A DNA stretch of 64,000 nucleotides from Halopseudomonas maritima (GCF_021545785.1 NZ_CP079801.1:1364001-1428000); one strand, 5' to 3'; positions 1 through 9,236 are shown, counted from the first letter of the stretch. The notes: generated by a model not told the origin, from the letters alone. Made by a program: numbers and translations.

Positions 1-2439
1 ATCAGCCAGGGCCAGCCCAGGGAAAAACTGCGTCAGATCGTGGCTGTAGCCCACCTCCCAGTTAGTGCTGCGCTCCGGCTTGCTGGCTCCGTTCACGGCC
101 AGATTACCCAGAGTGCCGGCACCGTCCACGATAGCGCTGGAGGTCAACTCCTGAATGCTCGGAAAGCGGGTAGTCTGGGCAAAGCGTAGAAAGGCCGTGC
201 CATAAGGGGTGATTCTGGCGGTGGCGCTTAAAGCCGGGCTGAAGGCATCGCCGGACTGCTCCTCGGGCATTTCCCAGGCCTGGCCCGCATTCAGCGTTTC
301 ATAAACAGCCGTGCCGTAGAGATTTATCGGCATAATCAGAGGCACACTGTTTTCTCGTGGGTCACCATTTTGATCCAAGGCGTTATCTACAACCTCGTAT
401 AGCTTCGAGGCATCTACCTCACCATTCACGAACGGGTTTTTCGACGAATCAAACTTGCCATCGTCAATAGGAAGAAATGCTGTGTTTTTCCAAAATGCAT
501 ACCGTCTGCCATTAATCTGAGCAAACGTCAGTTGCCTCCCATTCAAGAACTCTCGTACTGCCTCCGGCCCCTCCGCGATTGCTTGTTGACGGGCCTCATG
601 TTCTTCCGGTGTTAGAAGATCACCCCACTCCAACTCCATGCCTACTTGTCGCCGCTGTGCTTCATAAAACGCCGCCTGCTGGCGCCGGCGCTTGGCCGTA
701 CCTGTATCCTTACCGGTGTAGTGCAGATAACGGGTGCCCGCAGTCAACGTCAGCCAGGGCCTTGGCTGCCAGGCGAAGTTGAACATCGCCGAGTACTCCT
801 CGCGCTCGCCAGAACGCGGGCCCAGCAAATCGGTGGCGGCATTGAGTTGAGAGCCGTCCGGCGTCAGTCCGTTGGTGGTAGTCAGGCTTTGCTGTACGCG
901 ATCATCCAGCTTTTCCTTTTGGTAGCTACCGCCAAAGGTCAGTTGCAGGGTGTCGGTGAGCTGCATCTGGTTGCTCAGATCAAGCCCGGTACGATCATGG
1001 CTGGTCCATTGCCGGCCGTTGGAGTAGATGGTGCCATCGTGCTCCGGTGGCGGAGTCCCTGGCGGGAGATAACCCATCTCAGTGAGTATGCTCCACATCT
1101 TAAGCTGTTGCTGGGTGGCCTGATCCACGTCAACGGCGTAAGGAGAAGCGCCGGTTTGATAGCGCGTACCTTCCAGCTCTGTGCGCCACAGACTGGCCTC
1201 CAGATTCAGCCAGTCCGAGTTGACCGGCTTGATGTCATAGCTCAATTTGTAGTTGTCGAGCCGCTGTTCCGAGCGTGGTGTTTCATATACCAAGCGGTCA
1301 TCTGACCTGTCACGATCAGGGTTGGTTCTGTCAGCCGCCTCCAGATAGCCCCAGGCCAGCACTGACGCTCCCGGCGTTGTTTCACCAAACAGCATATCCG
1401 TGCGCATAAACTGCAGGCCCAAGCGCTGCTCATGGGGCAAGTACCAGTTGTTCTTGAACAAGGTCGTGTCGGTTTCGCTGGCGGTGTTGAACACCTCGCT
1501 GCCGGCGGCGTAGAGCTTGGTCAGGTTGGGGATGTAGCGGTCGGTACTGGTGTCGTCCCACACATCGTGGCCGGCGTAGCGGTCGGCACCCTGTTTCCCG
1601 GCGTAGTAGTTGCCGGTGGTACGCTCGCTGCGTGACAGCAGAATATCGACAAACTCATGGCGACCGGCGATGGCCACCATCTGGCCGTGGTCATCCAGAT
1701 TGAATAGCTCGCCATCACCCCTGCTGCGCGCCTGTGGCAGCGGCACGTGAACCGTCAGGCCATCACCTGCCACGGTTGCACCAGGCACGTTGCGCCAATC
1801 CTGCCCATACATGGAGCTCGCATCAAACCGGGGCTTGCTGGTATTACCCGAGCCACGCAGGTTGGCTTCGATACCCCAGCTATCCCCATCGGGAATAATG
1901 TCACCCGGCTCGATGGTGCGAATATTCACCGCACCGCCCACGCCACTGCGGATACCTCGGCTGAGTGACGGGCCTTTCTCTACCTCGATACTGCGAAACA
2001 GCGCGGGATCAACATAGTTGCGATTGCCCGCACCAAACATATGCAGCCAGACATTCGTAGATTGCTCAGTACCGTCGATGGTCAGCGGTACCCGCCCTTC
2101 GCCGCTGATACCGCGGATGTTCGGGGTAATGGCCTGACTGCTGCGGGTATCCATGCTGTACACCCCGTTCATGCCCTTGAACACATCGCCGGGGTTGGCG
2201 GTCTGGAAGCGCTGGAGCTCCTCGCGGCTCTGATAGACGCTGGTGACGTTCTCGGTGTAGACCTCATCCTGGGCCTGGGCATCGATATCGGTCTTACCCT
2301 CGATATGGATAGGCTGCAGTTCGACGACATCTTCTGCGCTGGCCGTGGCGGCGGCCTGGTCCTGCGCTTGGGCGCTGAAGACCCCGAGCACCGATAGCGC
2401 AGAGACCACCAGCGCCAGCCTGTTTGGCTTGAAATCCAT
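1..2439 (-). CDS. TonB-dependent outer-membrane receptor, 3' end cut by window edge
   Basis: An open frame of 813 codons runs without a stop from an ATG at 2439 to base 1. AGGGGAG lies just upstream of the start as ribosome binding site. The N-terminus is a signal peptide ending near FSAQA. A plug domain follows (NPGDVFKGMNGVYS, NIRGISGEGRVPLTIDG, YVDPALFRSIEVEKGPS, GVGGAVNIRT), and then strand-rich barrel sequence. The family imports iron chelates, haem or other scarce ligands using TonB energy. The plug wording resembles haem/siderophore-type receptors, but the ligand cannot be read from sequence. Fur-like sites upstream favour an iron-related substrate. The C-terminal barrel is outside the window. 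Confidence 0.88.
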   Translation of the reverse strand, partial: MDFKPNRLALVVSALSVLGVFSAQAQDQAAATASAEDVVELQPIHIEGKTDIDAQAQDEVYTENVTSVYQSREELQRFQTANPGDVFKGMNGVYSMDTRSSQAITPNIRGISGEGRVPLTIDGTEQSTNVWLHMFGAGNRNYVDPALFRSIEVEKGPSLSRGIRSGVGGAVNIRTIEPGDIIPDGDSWGIEANLRGSGNTSKPRFDASSMYGQDWRNVPGATVAGDGLTVHVPLPQARSRGDGELFNLDDHGQMVAIAGRHEFVDILLSRSERTTGNYYAGKQGADRYAGHDVWDDTSTDRYIPNLTKLYAAGSEVFNTASETDTTLFKNNWYLPHEQRLGLQFMRTDMLFGETTPGASVLAWGYLEAADRTNPDRDRSDDRLVYETPRSEQRLDNYKLSYDIKPVNSDWLNLEASLWRTELEGTRYQTGASPYAVDVDQATQQQLKMWSILTEMGYLPPGTPPPEHDGTIYSNGRQWTSHDRTGLDLSNQMQLTDTLQLTFGGSYQKEKLDDRVQQSLTTTNGLTPDGSQLNAATDLLGPRSGEREEYSAMFNFAWQPRPWLTLTAGTRYLHYTGKDTGTAKRRRQQAAFYEAQRRQVGMELEWGDLLTPEEHEARQQAIAEGPEAVREFLNGRQLTFAQINGRRYAFWKNTAFLPIDDGKFDSSKNPFVNGEVDASKLYEVVDNALDQNGDPRENSVPLIMPINLYGTAVYETLNAGQAWEMPEEQSGDAFSPALSATARITPYGTAFLRFAQTTRFPSIQELTSSAIVDGAGTLGNLAVNGASKPERSTNWEVGYSHDLTQFFPGLALAD

Positions 2440-2504
2440 TGCTTGCTCCCCTTGCTAACCCTTTCCAGTCACCAGGCCCATGCCCGGCGCAACACAAATA
2501 GGAA

Positions 2505-2553
2505 TGATTATTATCTGCAAGGAAAAGCGGTCCACTCATGATAATTATCAAGA
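2505..2553 (-). promoter_or_regulatory. Two Fur-box-like sites upstream of the TonB receptor
   Basis: Two AT-rich near-palindromes lie 66-115 bases upstream of the receptor start: one at 2505-2519 (TGATTATTATCTGCA) and one at 2539-2553 containing the perfect palindrome TGATAATTATCA. Against the 7-1-7 Fur consensus TGATAAT-N-ATTATCA I count about 10/14 and 11/14 matches. The surrounding DNA is GC-rich, so they stand out. Binding is inferred. Confidence 0.55.
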
Positions 2554-2589
2554 TGTGGGAATTTTTTTGCGGGCGGTGGCCCTACGCGC

Positions 2590-3309
2590 TCAGGCTTGGC
2601 GCAGCTCGAAACGCTCAAACAGCGCGTGCAGCTGCGGCCAGAGGCTGGCAGATTCAGGTGGCGTGATGCTAGGCCCCAGGGAGGGGTCCAGCATCCGCGC
2701 GGGGCGGGCCAACTGGACGGCGAAACGACGCACGCCTTGCCCTGCCAGTCGGTGTGCCAGGCGCAGCAGGGCGTCGCAGTCAAACAGCTGCCAGTGCACG
2801 GTGGTGCGACACTCATAATCAACGCCGCTGGCGTGCAGCAGTTGCAGGCTCTGCCAATTAGCCTGGCCGCTGCGCGGGGTGCCGGTGATCAGTTCAACCT
2901 GCTCTTGCAGCCCCTTGACGTCAAACCCCACCCAGTCACACCAGGGCAGTACCCGCGCCAGCGCCGCGGGCTTGATGCCGGCGCTGTGCAGCGCGACCTT
3001 GAAGCCGAGCGCCCGCACCGCTTGCATGGCCTGCGGCAGGCCAGGTTGCAGGGTGGCTTCGCCGCCGCTGAATACCACGGCATCGAGTAGCCCCTGACGC
3101 TGCCGCAAAAAACGCAGCACGCTGCTCCATTGATGTGGCGCGTCGCCGCGCGGGGCAATCAGCTCGGGGTTGTGGCAGTAGCGGCATTGCCAGGCACACC
3201 CCTGACAAAACAACACGCAGGACAGGTGATCGGGGTAATCCAGGGTGGTCATGGGTTGCAGGCCGCCGATACGCAGGCTGTCAGCGGTCTGGGCAGAACA
3301 GGTTTTCAT
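2590..3309 (-). CDS. nrdG: Anaerobic ribonucleotide reductase activating enzyme NrdG
   Basis: This 239-residue radical-SAM protein generates the glycyl radical on class III ribonucleotide reductase, using S-adenosylmethionine and a [4Fe-4S] cluster. The cluster motif CxxxCxxC is visible as CAWQCRYC near residue 38, followed by the SAM-binding GGE-type segment VVFSGGEATLQ. It lies 48 bases downstream of the glycyl-radical mini-gene and is surely part of the nrdD operon. The C-terminal half fits the longer NrdG subgroup seen in pseudomonads. It acts in the cytoplasm and works only without oxygen. Confidence 0.93.
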   Translation of the reverse strand: MKTCSAQTADSLRIGGLQPMTTLDYPDHLSCVLFCQGCAWQCRYCHNPELIAPRGDAPHQWSSVLRFLRQRQGLLDAVVFSGGEATLQPGLPQAMQAVRALGFKVALHSAGIKPAALARVLPWCDWVGFDVKGLQEQVELITGTPRSGQANWQSLQLLHASGVDYECRTTVHWQLFDCDALLRLAHRLAGQGVRRFAVQLARPARMLDPSLGPSITPPESASLWPQLHALFERFELRQA

Positions 3310-3357
3310 GGGCTTTCCAGTAGCGCAACCGGCCCGCAGGCCGGTTGCGGCGGTGGA

Positions 3358-3507
3358 TCAGCGTGGTTCGCTGAAGTGCTGTCGTTCGCGGTGCTCGGAT
3401 TGCTTGCCGGGGTTGAATGCCGACACCGGGCGGTGATAACCCATGACGCGGGTCCAGACTTCGCAACGCTGACGTTGCTCGGTGGGCAGAGTGGCGCTTT
3501 TACTCAT
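3358..3507 (-). CDS. Separate glycyl-radical C-terminal piece of NrdD
   Basis: This 49-residue ORF carries what is normally the last segment of NrdD: CEVWTRVMGYHRP, with the radical glycine at residue 23, then FNPGK and a charged tail. The upstream nrdD ends 32 bases earlier in a different frame and lacks this segment. The small gene has its own AAGGAG at good distance before its ATG, so it looks like a real gene rather than a sequencing frameshift. It should assemble with the large NrdD polypeptide and be activated by NrdG. Whether relatives share the split cannot be checked here. Confidence 0.8.
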   Translation of the reverse strand: MSKSATLPTEQRQRCEVWTRVMGYHRPVSAFNPGKQSEHRERQHFSEPR

Positions 3508-3539
3508 GGTGTTGCTCCTTGCTGTGTATGACTGGTGGT

Positions 3540-5564
3540 TTATCCGCCGCAGGCGCCGCAACAGGCACTGGCTTGCTGTTTTTGCAGCAACGTCTCGTCG
3601 CAACGCGGACAGAATTCGTGCTCGCCGGCCAGGTAGCCATGGACCGGGCAGATCGAGAACGTAGGAGTAACGGTCAGGTACGGCAGGCGGAAGCGCGACA
3701 GCGCGGCGCGCACCAGTTGCCGGCAGGCAGCCGCCGATGAAATGCGCTCGCCCATGTACAGGTGCAATACGGTGCCGCCGGTATATTTGCACTGGGCCGC
3801 GTCCTGCAACGACAGCGCCTCAAAGGGGTCATCGGTAAAGCCGACCGGCAGTTGCGAGGAGTTGGTGTAATAGGGCGCGTCGGGGCAACCGGCCTGCAGG
3901 ATACCGGGGTAACGCTTCAGATCTTCCTTGGCAAAGCGGTAGGTTGTGCCTTCTGCCGGAGTGGCCTCCAGGTTGTAGAGATGGCCGCTGCGTTCCTGAT
4001 ATTCGACCAGCCGCGCGCGGACATGGTCCAGCACCTGCAGTGCCAGCGCGGCACCCGCCTCGGTATGCATGCCCTCACGGTCGCCGGTGAAGTTGCGCAA
4101 CATCTCGTGCAGGCCGTTGACGCCAATGGTCGAGAAGTGGTTGCGCAGGGTGCCAAGGTAACGCTTGGTGTAAGGGTACAGGCCCGCATCCATGTGATGC
4201 TGAATCACCTTACGCTTGACCTCCAGGCTCTCAAAGGCCAGCTCCAGCAGTTGGTCCAGGCGCGCCAGCAGCGCCGGCAGGTCACCCGCATGGATGTGGC
4301 CCAAGCGCGCGCAGTTTATGGTCACCACCCCCAGCGAGCCGGTCTGCTCGGCCGAGCCGAACAGGCCGTTACCACGCTTGAGCAGCTCGCGCACATCCAG
4401 CTGCAGGCGGCAGCACATCGAGCGCACCTGGTTGGGCTGCATGTCGGAATTGAGGAAGTTCTGGAAATACGGCAGCCCGTAACGCGCAGTCATGTCAAAC
4501 AGGCGTGTGGCGTTGTCGCTGTCCCACGGAAAGTCATGGGTGATGTTGTAGGTCGGAATCGGGAAGGTAAACACCCGGCCGCGCGCATCACCGGCCATCA
4601 TCACTTCAATGTAGGCGCGGTTGATCAGGTCCATCTCATGCTGCAGATCGCCGTAACTGAAGGGCATTTCCTCACCCCCAATGACCGGCACCTGCTCGCG
4701 CAGGTCCTGCGGGCAGACCCAGTCAAAGGTGAGGTTGGTAAAGGGGGTCTGGGTGCCCCAGCGCGATGGCACATTGAGGTTGTAGATGAACTCCTGCAGC
4801 AACTGACGCACCTGCTCAAAGGTCAGGCCGTCCTTGCGTACATAGGGCGCCAGATAAGTATCAAAGGAGCTGAACGCCTGCGCGCCTGCCCACTCGTTCT
4901 GCAATGTGCCAAGGAAGTTGACCATCTGCCCCAATGCGCTGGACAGGTGTTTTGGCGGGCCGGCTTCGATACGCCCGGCAATGCCGTTAAAGCCTTCATG
5001 CAGCAGGGTACGCAGCGACCAGCCAGCACAGTAGCCGGCCAGCATGTCGAGGTCGTGGATATGCAGATCAGCCTCGCGGTGGGCGGCGCCAATTTCCGGA
5101 CTGTAGACCTCATCCAGCCAGTAGTTGGCGACCACCTTGCCGGATACGTTGAGAATCAACCCGCCGAGGGAGTACCCCTGATTGGCGTTGGCCTGCACAC
5201 GCCAGTCTTCGCGGCGCAGATATTCGTTCATCGACGCGGCAACATCCACCAGGCTGCGCCGTTCCCGCCGCAGCCGTCCGTGGCGCTCACGATATACGAT
5301 ATAGGCGCGGGCGGTGGGGTAGTAACCGGTCTCCATCAGCACGCGCTCGACGCAGTCCTGAACCTGCTCCACTGTCAGCTCCGGCCCCTCCGGCAGCAGC
5401 GGAAGCACCGCGCGGGTCAGGATATGCGCCTGGGCCGCGCCTAGCTCGCCGGTCGCGCTACCGGCGCGCTCGATAGCACTCTCGATTTTGCCTGAATCAA
5501 AGGCAACCCGGCTGCCATCGCGCTTGTTCAGCCACCGCGGCCAGCTCTGCGTCTGCATACCCAT
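3540..5564 (-). CDS. nrdD: Anaerobic ribonucleoside-triphosphate reductase NrdD, large part
   Basis: The 674-residue catalytic subunit of class III ribonucleotide reductase makes dNTPs from NTPs without oxygen. An ATP-cone is visible at about residues 8-100 (KRDGSRVAFDSGKIESAIE). The catalytic barrel follows (HIHDLDMLAGYCAGWSL, NLNVPSRWGTQTPFTN, FPIPTYNI), and a zinc site near the C-terminus (ICPVHGY...FCPRCDE). The protein stops at CCGACGG without the RVxGY glycyl-radical motif, which is encoded by the next small gene. An exact Anr/Dnr box lies 90 bases upstream of the start, fitting low-oxygen induction. Confidence 0.94.
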   Translation of the reverse strand: MGMQTQSWPRWLNKRDGSRVAFDSGKIESAIERAGSATGELGAAQAHILTRAVLPLLPEGPELTVEQVQDCVERVLMETGYYPTARAYIVYRERHGRLRRERRSLVDVAASMNEYLRREDWRVQANANQGYSLGGLILNVSGKVVANYWLDEVYSPEIGAAHREADLHIHDLDMLAGYCAGWSLRTLLHEGFNGIAGRIEAGPPKHLSSALGQMVNFLGTLQNEWAGAQAFSSFDTYLAPYVRKDGLTFEQVRQLLQEFIYNLNVPSRWGTQTPFTNLTFDWVCPQDLREQVPVIGGEEMPFSYGDLQHEMDLINRAYIEVMMAGDARGRVFTFPIPTYNITHDFPWDSDNATRLFDMTARYGLPYFQNFLNSDMQPNQVRSMCCRLQLDVRELLKRGNGLFGSAEQTGSLGVVTINCARLGHIHAGDLPALLARLDQLLELAFESLEVKRKVIQHHMDAGLYPYTKRYLGTLRNHFSTIGVNGLHEMLRNFTGDREGMHTEAGAALALQVLDHVRARLVEYQERSGHLYNLEATPAEGTTYRFAKEDLKRYPGILQAGCPDAPYYTNSSQLPVGFTDDPFEALSLQDAAQCKYTGGTVLHLYMGERISSAAACRQLVRAALSRFRLPYLTVTPTFSICPVHGYLAGEHEFCPRCDETLLQKQQASACCGACGG

Positions 5565-5653
5565 TTACGCCTCCATGACACACTATGTAGTGGAAAAATC
5601 AATAACAAACACAACATGAAGTGCATTCTGCCGACGCAAATGGAGCCAACATC

Positions 5654-5667
5654 TTGATCGAGATCAA
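5654..5667. promoter_or_regulatory. Anr/Dnr (FNR-type) box upstream of nrdD
   Basis: TTGATCGAGATCAA matches the consensus TTGAY-N4-RTCAA exactly. Its centre is about 97 bases before the nrdD start. A site at -41.5 would place the transcript start near 5619, leaving a leader of about 55 bases. The palindrome could also act on the divergent gene at 5845, though it is about 184 bases from that start. Confidence 0.8.
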
Positions 5668-5844
5668 TTGATGACCGTTTTTTTGGGGCCGCTTGGCAAC
5701 CATGCCGATACAGCCCAGAGCGGGTCAGGGCTGAGCCAGACCACCAGAAAAATAAGAATCAATTGCATTAATGCATTGCGCTTTGGATGTCTGGTATCCA
5801 AACTGAGACGGTTGTGCCCAGCATTGCACTGCACAGGAGGAGAC

Positions 5845-6852
5845 ATGAGCGACGCACCAAGCACACCCGAGCAGGTCCAGGCCATTGTCGGCAAACTGGC
5901 TACACCGCGTGACCTGAAGGTGATAGACCATCTGGACAGCCACGCCCAACGCTGGATCGCTGCCTCGCCCCTGCTCTACCTGACGTTGGGCCAGGACGCG
6001 GCGATAGCCATCACCCTGGGCGGCGGGCCGCCGGGCTTTGTGCAGGTAGCCGACCAGCAGCACTTATTGCTGCCGTTAACGCTGCTGGATGACAGCGCCG
6101 CAGTACGCCCCGGCGCGGCCTTCGGCACGCTGTTTCTGGTCTCGGGCATGAACGAAACCCTGCGCATCAATGGCCAGGTACTGGCCGTCGAAGGCGATCA
6201 GGCCCGGCTGCAGGTACACGAGTGTTTCCTGCACTGCGCCAAGGCGCTATTACGCTCGGACTTCTGGCAAGCCGCCGCAGCCGAAGACGCGCCCAGCCAG
6301 CCGCAGGACTTTCTCGCCGCCAGCCGCTTTATGGCGCTGGCCACCCTGGCCGCGGACGGCAGCGCCGACCTGAGCCCCAAGGGCGACCCGGCCGGCCGCC
6401 TGCTGCAGGCCGGCGACCAGCACGTCTGCTTTGCCGACCGCCCCGGCAACCGCCGCATCGACAGCTTCCGCAATATCGTTTCGCAGCCGCAAGTCGCCCT
6501 GCTCGCACTGATTCCCGGCTGCGCGCAGGTGGTGGAAGTCTGCGGCAGCGCTGCGCTGAGCACCAGCGACAGCTTGCGCGCAGACTTCCGGGTGCAAGAC
6601 GCAACGCCCAAACTGGTTACCCGTGTCAGCGTCGACAGCATCACCCTGCGCCATAGTCCAGCGCTGGAGCAGGCTCGCCTCTGGCCAGCGGCCACGCCAC
6701 CCGCCGGACTCAACGGCGCCGACATCTTCAAGGCGCATATCCAACTCAACCGCACCCGCGGCGTGGCTGCCAAACTGGCACGCACCGCCATCTCCATTCC
6801 GGGCGCGCTGGAGAAGGGGTTGCGCGAGGACTACAAGAAGAATCTGTATTAG
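5845..6852 (+). CDS. Pyridoxamine 5'-phosphate oxidase-like FMN-binding protein
   Basis: The protein has 335 residues from the ATG preceded by AGGAGGAG; the frame is open further upstream but has no other good ribosome binding site. The C-terminal half reads as a split-barrel flavin-binding domain of the PPOX class (FMALATLAADGSADLSPKGDPAG, FADRPGNRRIDSFRNI, PQVALLALIPG). The N-terminal half (FGTLFLVSGMNETLRINGQ) looks like a second, diverged barrel. Relatives bind FMN or F420 and reduce or oxidise small molecules. The substrate here is unknown. It is divergent from nrdD and not clearly in an operon. Confidence 0.75.
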   Translation: MSDAPSTPEQVQAIVGKLATPRDLKVIDHLDSHAQRWIAASPLLYLTLGQDAAIAITLGGGPPGFVQVADQQHLLLPLTLLDDSAAVRPGAAFGTLFLVSGMNETLRINGQVLAVEGDQARLQVHECFLHCAKALLRSDFWQAAAAEDAPSQPQDFLAASRFMALATLAADGSADLSPKGDPAGRLLQAGDQHVCFADRPGNRRIDSFRNIVSQPQVALLALIPGCAQVVEVCGSAALSTSDSLRADFRVQDATPKLVTRVSVDSITLRHSPALEQARLWPAATPPAGLNGADIFKAHIQLNRTRGVAAKLARTAISIPGALEKGLREDYKKNLY

Positions 6853-6910
6853 GGTCTGTACGAGAAGTCGCCAAGCAAAGGCCAGGCAAGGCACTTTTCG
6901 TACAGAGCCC
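6852..6910. repeat. Inverted-repeat element, copy 1 (of three)
   Basis: Arms GGGTCTGTACGAGAAGT (6852-6868) and ACTTTTCGTACAGAGCCC (6893-6910) face each other around a 24-base spacer. The element begins in the stop codon of the preceding gene. Related copies lie at 21918-21939 (one arm) and 26527-26576 (both arms). No coding capacity is visible. It is MITE- or REP-like, and the hairpin may also act in transcript 3' ends. Confidence 0.6.
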
Positions 6911-7004
6911 AGGGAAACACCCATAGCAGACACCTCACCGCAGAAGCCCAGCATGTCGCGCCCGCACAGGAGTCGCCCAGCCAGACAGGCCGCTGTGCGC
7001 GCAT

Positions 7005-7040
7005 AAAAAAACCGCTCGGCCCATAAGCAGGCCAGAGCGG
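7005..7040 (-). terminator. Rho-independent terminator of the nar-moaA operon
   Basis: On the minus strand CCGCTCTGGCC pairs with GGGCCGAGCGG around a short loop and is followed by TTTTTTT (7005-7011). It lies 180 bases downstream of the moaA stop, at the end of the leftward nitrate reductase operon. The rest of 6911-7219 holds no gene, promoter or repeat that I can recognise. Confidence 0.8.
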
Positions 7041-7219
7041 TAAGTGCCTGAGAGCCAGACCAATGGAGAGAGTGTGAGGAGCTGTCTGGTTCACAGGGCT
7101 TGCCTGAAGCGGCATCACGCGGTTTCAGCATGATGCCGATGCTATTGAACCCCCGGACGGGGCACGCTTGCCTTGTCCTAAATCAAAATCCGCGACAGGC
7201 AGCGCTTCGCATTGCCCTA

Positions 7220-8209
7220 TCAGCCTCCGGTGGCATTCATAAAACGCAGAACCTGCACGTCGCCCACAGTAAACTCATGCCGTAGCGGCTTGTGCTGCAG
7301 CGCCTGATGGATAGCATCGAGCACCGGCTGGTCCGCCAGCGGGTAACGGCGCAGCAAGGCGCGCAGGTCAATCGCATTCTCGTGACCAAGACAGAGCAGC
7401 AGGCGCCCTTCGACCGTCACGCGGACGCGATTGCAGGTGGCGCAGAAGTTGTGGCTGTGCGGCGAAATAAAGCCAATGCGGCTGTTCGCATGGCCCTGCA
7501 CACGCACGTAGCGCGCCGGACCACCGCTGTGCTCTGCGCTGTCGATGAGCACATAGTGTTCGGCGATACGTCGGCGCACCCAGTCGCTGGAGCAGAAGCT
7601 CTCGCCCCGTTCGCGCCCTACCTGCCCCAGCGGCATCTCCTCGATAAAGCTGATGTCCAGCCCGCGGCCCAGAGCGAAGTCGACCAGCGCGGGCACCTCG
7701 TCGGCGTTGCGCCCGTGCATTACCACCACGTTTAGCTTGAGCCGTTCAAAGCCCGCCTCACGCGCCGCGTCGATACCCTCGAGCACCTGGCTCAAGCGAC
7801 CGCTGCGGGTAATGGCGGCAAAGCGCTCGGGCTGCAGACTATCGAGGCTGATGTTCAGCCGTTTAACCCCAGCATCGGCAAGTGGCTGCGCCAGTTTGCC
7901 GAGCTGCGACCCATTGGTTGTCATCACCAGTTCGCGCAGGCCGGGCAACGCGGCAATGCGCTCGCACAGGCCAACCACGCCGGGCCGCACCAGCGGCTCG
8001 CCACCGGTCAGGCGAATCTTGCGCACCCCCTGAGCCACGAAGATCCGCGCAATACGCTCCAGCTCTTCCAGCGTCAGGACCTGCTGGCGAGGCAGAAAGC
8101 TCATGTCCTCGGCCATGCAATAGACGCAGCGAAAATCGCAGCGGTCGGTTACTGACAGACGCACGTAGTCAATACTCCGCCCTACGCCGTCTTGCAGCAG
8201 ACTGTTCAT
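7220..8209 (-). CDS. moaA: GTP 3',8-cyclase MoaA
   Basis: This 329-residue radical-SAM enzyme performs the first step of molybdopterin synthesis, converting GTP to 3',8-cyclo-GTP for MoaC. The N-terminal cluster motif is CDFRCVYC, the SAM site is LTGGEPL, and the C-terminal cluster cysteines are in CATCNRV and LLLC. It ends in the GG that the enzyme needs (NATGG). GAGGAGAGG precedes the ATG. It is the last gene of the nar operon, as the moaA1 copy is in P. aeruginosa, supplying cofactor when nitrate reductase is made. Confidence 0.95.
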   Translation of the reverse strand: MNSLLQDGVGRSIDYVRLSVTDRCDFRCVYCMAEDMSFLPRQQVLTLEELERIARIFVAQGVRKIRLTGGEPLVRPGVVGLCERIAALPGLRELVMTTNGSQLGKLAQPLADAGVKRLNISLDSLQPERFAAITRSGRLSQVLEGIDAAREAGFERLKLNVVVMHGRNADEVPALVDFALGRGLDISFIEEMPLGQVGRERGESFCSSDWVRRRIAEHYVLIDSAEHSGGPARYVRVQGHANSRIGFISPHSHNFCATCNRVRVTVEGRLLLCLGHENAIDLRALLRRYPLADQPVLDAIHQALQHKPLRHEFTVGDVQVLRFMNATGG

Positions 8210-8235
8210 GACCTCTCCTCAGGCGCGTACGCCGG

Positions 8236-9189
8236 TTACTGCATCAGCGGGCCGTCAGCGCCATCAAGAACAATGCCCTGAATCTGCGCCTCACCCACCA
8301 GGTTTTTCAGATACTGCGCCACCGCGACCTGCCAGACACGCTGGTCAAGCTCAGCCTGGATGCCCTTGTGTACGGCTTCAAACGGCAGCAACTGCCCCTC
8401 GATACGCTGATCGACAAATACCACGTGAAAGCCATAGCGACTTTCCAGCGGCTGCGCTGCGAGGCCCGGCTGCAGACGAAACAGCTGCCGCTCGAACTCG
8501 GGCACGGTTTGCCCCTGACTGATCTGGCCAAGGCTGCCGTTCTGGGCCTTGGAGGGACAATCTGAGCGCCCCATGGCCAACTCGGCAAAGCGTGCCGGAT
8601 TGTCCTGCAGCTGCGCGATCAGTTGCTCTGCCGCCTCGCGCTGGCGGCTGCGCTCTTGCGCGTCATCCGCCGGACAGCCGAGCAAGATGTGCCGTGCGGC
8701 CAGCAGCGGTGCGCTGGCAAATCGCTGCCGGTTATTCTCAAAGTACTGCCGACAGGTGGTCTCATCGGCGCTCGGCATGACAACCTCACGTTCAATCAGC
8801 ACACGCGTCACGGCCTCTTCTTCGCTTTCTCCTTCCAGCGCCTTGACGTTGATATTCAGGGCATTGGCGCGCTGGCGCAGCAGCTCACGCAGGACCAGTG
8901 CCTGACTGGCGAGAAAAACCGCCTCCTGGCGGGTTGAGGCCGGCTGATACTGCAGCTCCCGGGCGATGTCCTCCTGCGCAATGCCGACGCCGTTGACCTT
9001 GATACGCGGCCATTCCTGCTCGCTACTGGCAATCAGTTCCGGCGGCGTCTCGACCTCCGCTTCGGCCAGTGCTTCAAGCACCACCGGGTCCGGCACGATT
9101 TCCTGCACACCGGGCGCCTGGTTGGGGTTGTCTACCTTGGTGTGGCCACCGCAGCCGCCATCACCATTACCACCACATCCACATCCCAT
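8236..9189 (-). CDS. NarI-linked PpiC/parvulin peptidyl-prolyl isomerase (NifM-like)
   Basis: The protein has 317 residues from the ATG after GAGGAGGTG; longer in-frame starts run back into narI and have no binding site. The start is unusual: MGCGCGGNGDGGCGGHTK, rich in Cys, Gly and His. A helical middle section follows, then a parvulin domain (LAARHILLGCPADD, PARFAELAMGRSDCPSKAQ, GSLGQISQGQTVPEF, SRYGFHVVFVDQRIEGQ). No signal peptide is evident, so it is probably cytoplasmic and helps nitrate reductase maturation, as inferred for its counterpart in the P. aeruginosa nar operon. Confidence 0.85.
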   Translation of the reverse strand: MGCGCGGNGDGGCGGHTKVDNPNQAPGVQEIVPDPVVLEALAEAEVETPPELIASSEQEWPRIKVNGVGIAQEDIARELQYQPASTRQEAVFLASQALVLRELLRQRANALNINVKALEGESEEEAVTRVLIEREVVMPSADETTCRQYFENNRQRFASAPLLAARHILLGCPADDAQERSRQREAAEQLIAQLQDNPARFAELAMGRSDCPSKAQNGSLGQISQGQTVPEFERQLFRLQPGLAAQPLESRYGFHVVFVDQRIEGQLLPFEAVHKGIQAELDQRVWQVAVAQYLKNLVGEAQIQGIVLDGADGPLMQ

Positions 9190-9236
9190 CACACACCTCC
9201 TCGGGGCCGGGTGCACAGCACCCGACCCACTGCGGT

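Noticed and set aside
3762..5444. 560-codon open frame antisense to nrdD
   Set aside because: It is the shadow of a high-GC gene; the translation has no family features and nrdD is unmistakable.
5764..5775. Perfect palindrome TGCATTAATGCA upstream of the PPOX-like gene
   Set aside because: A single 12-base palindrome with no known regulator pattern and no second copy; not enough to call an operator.
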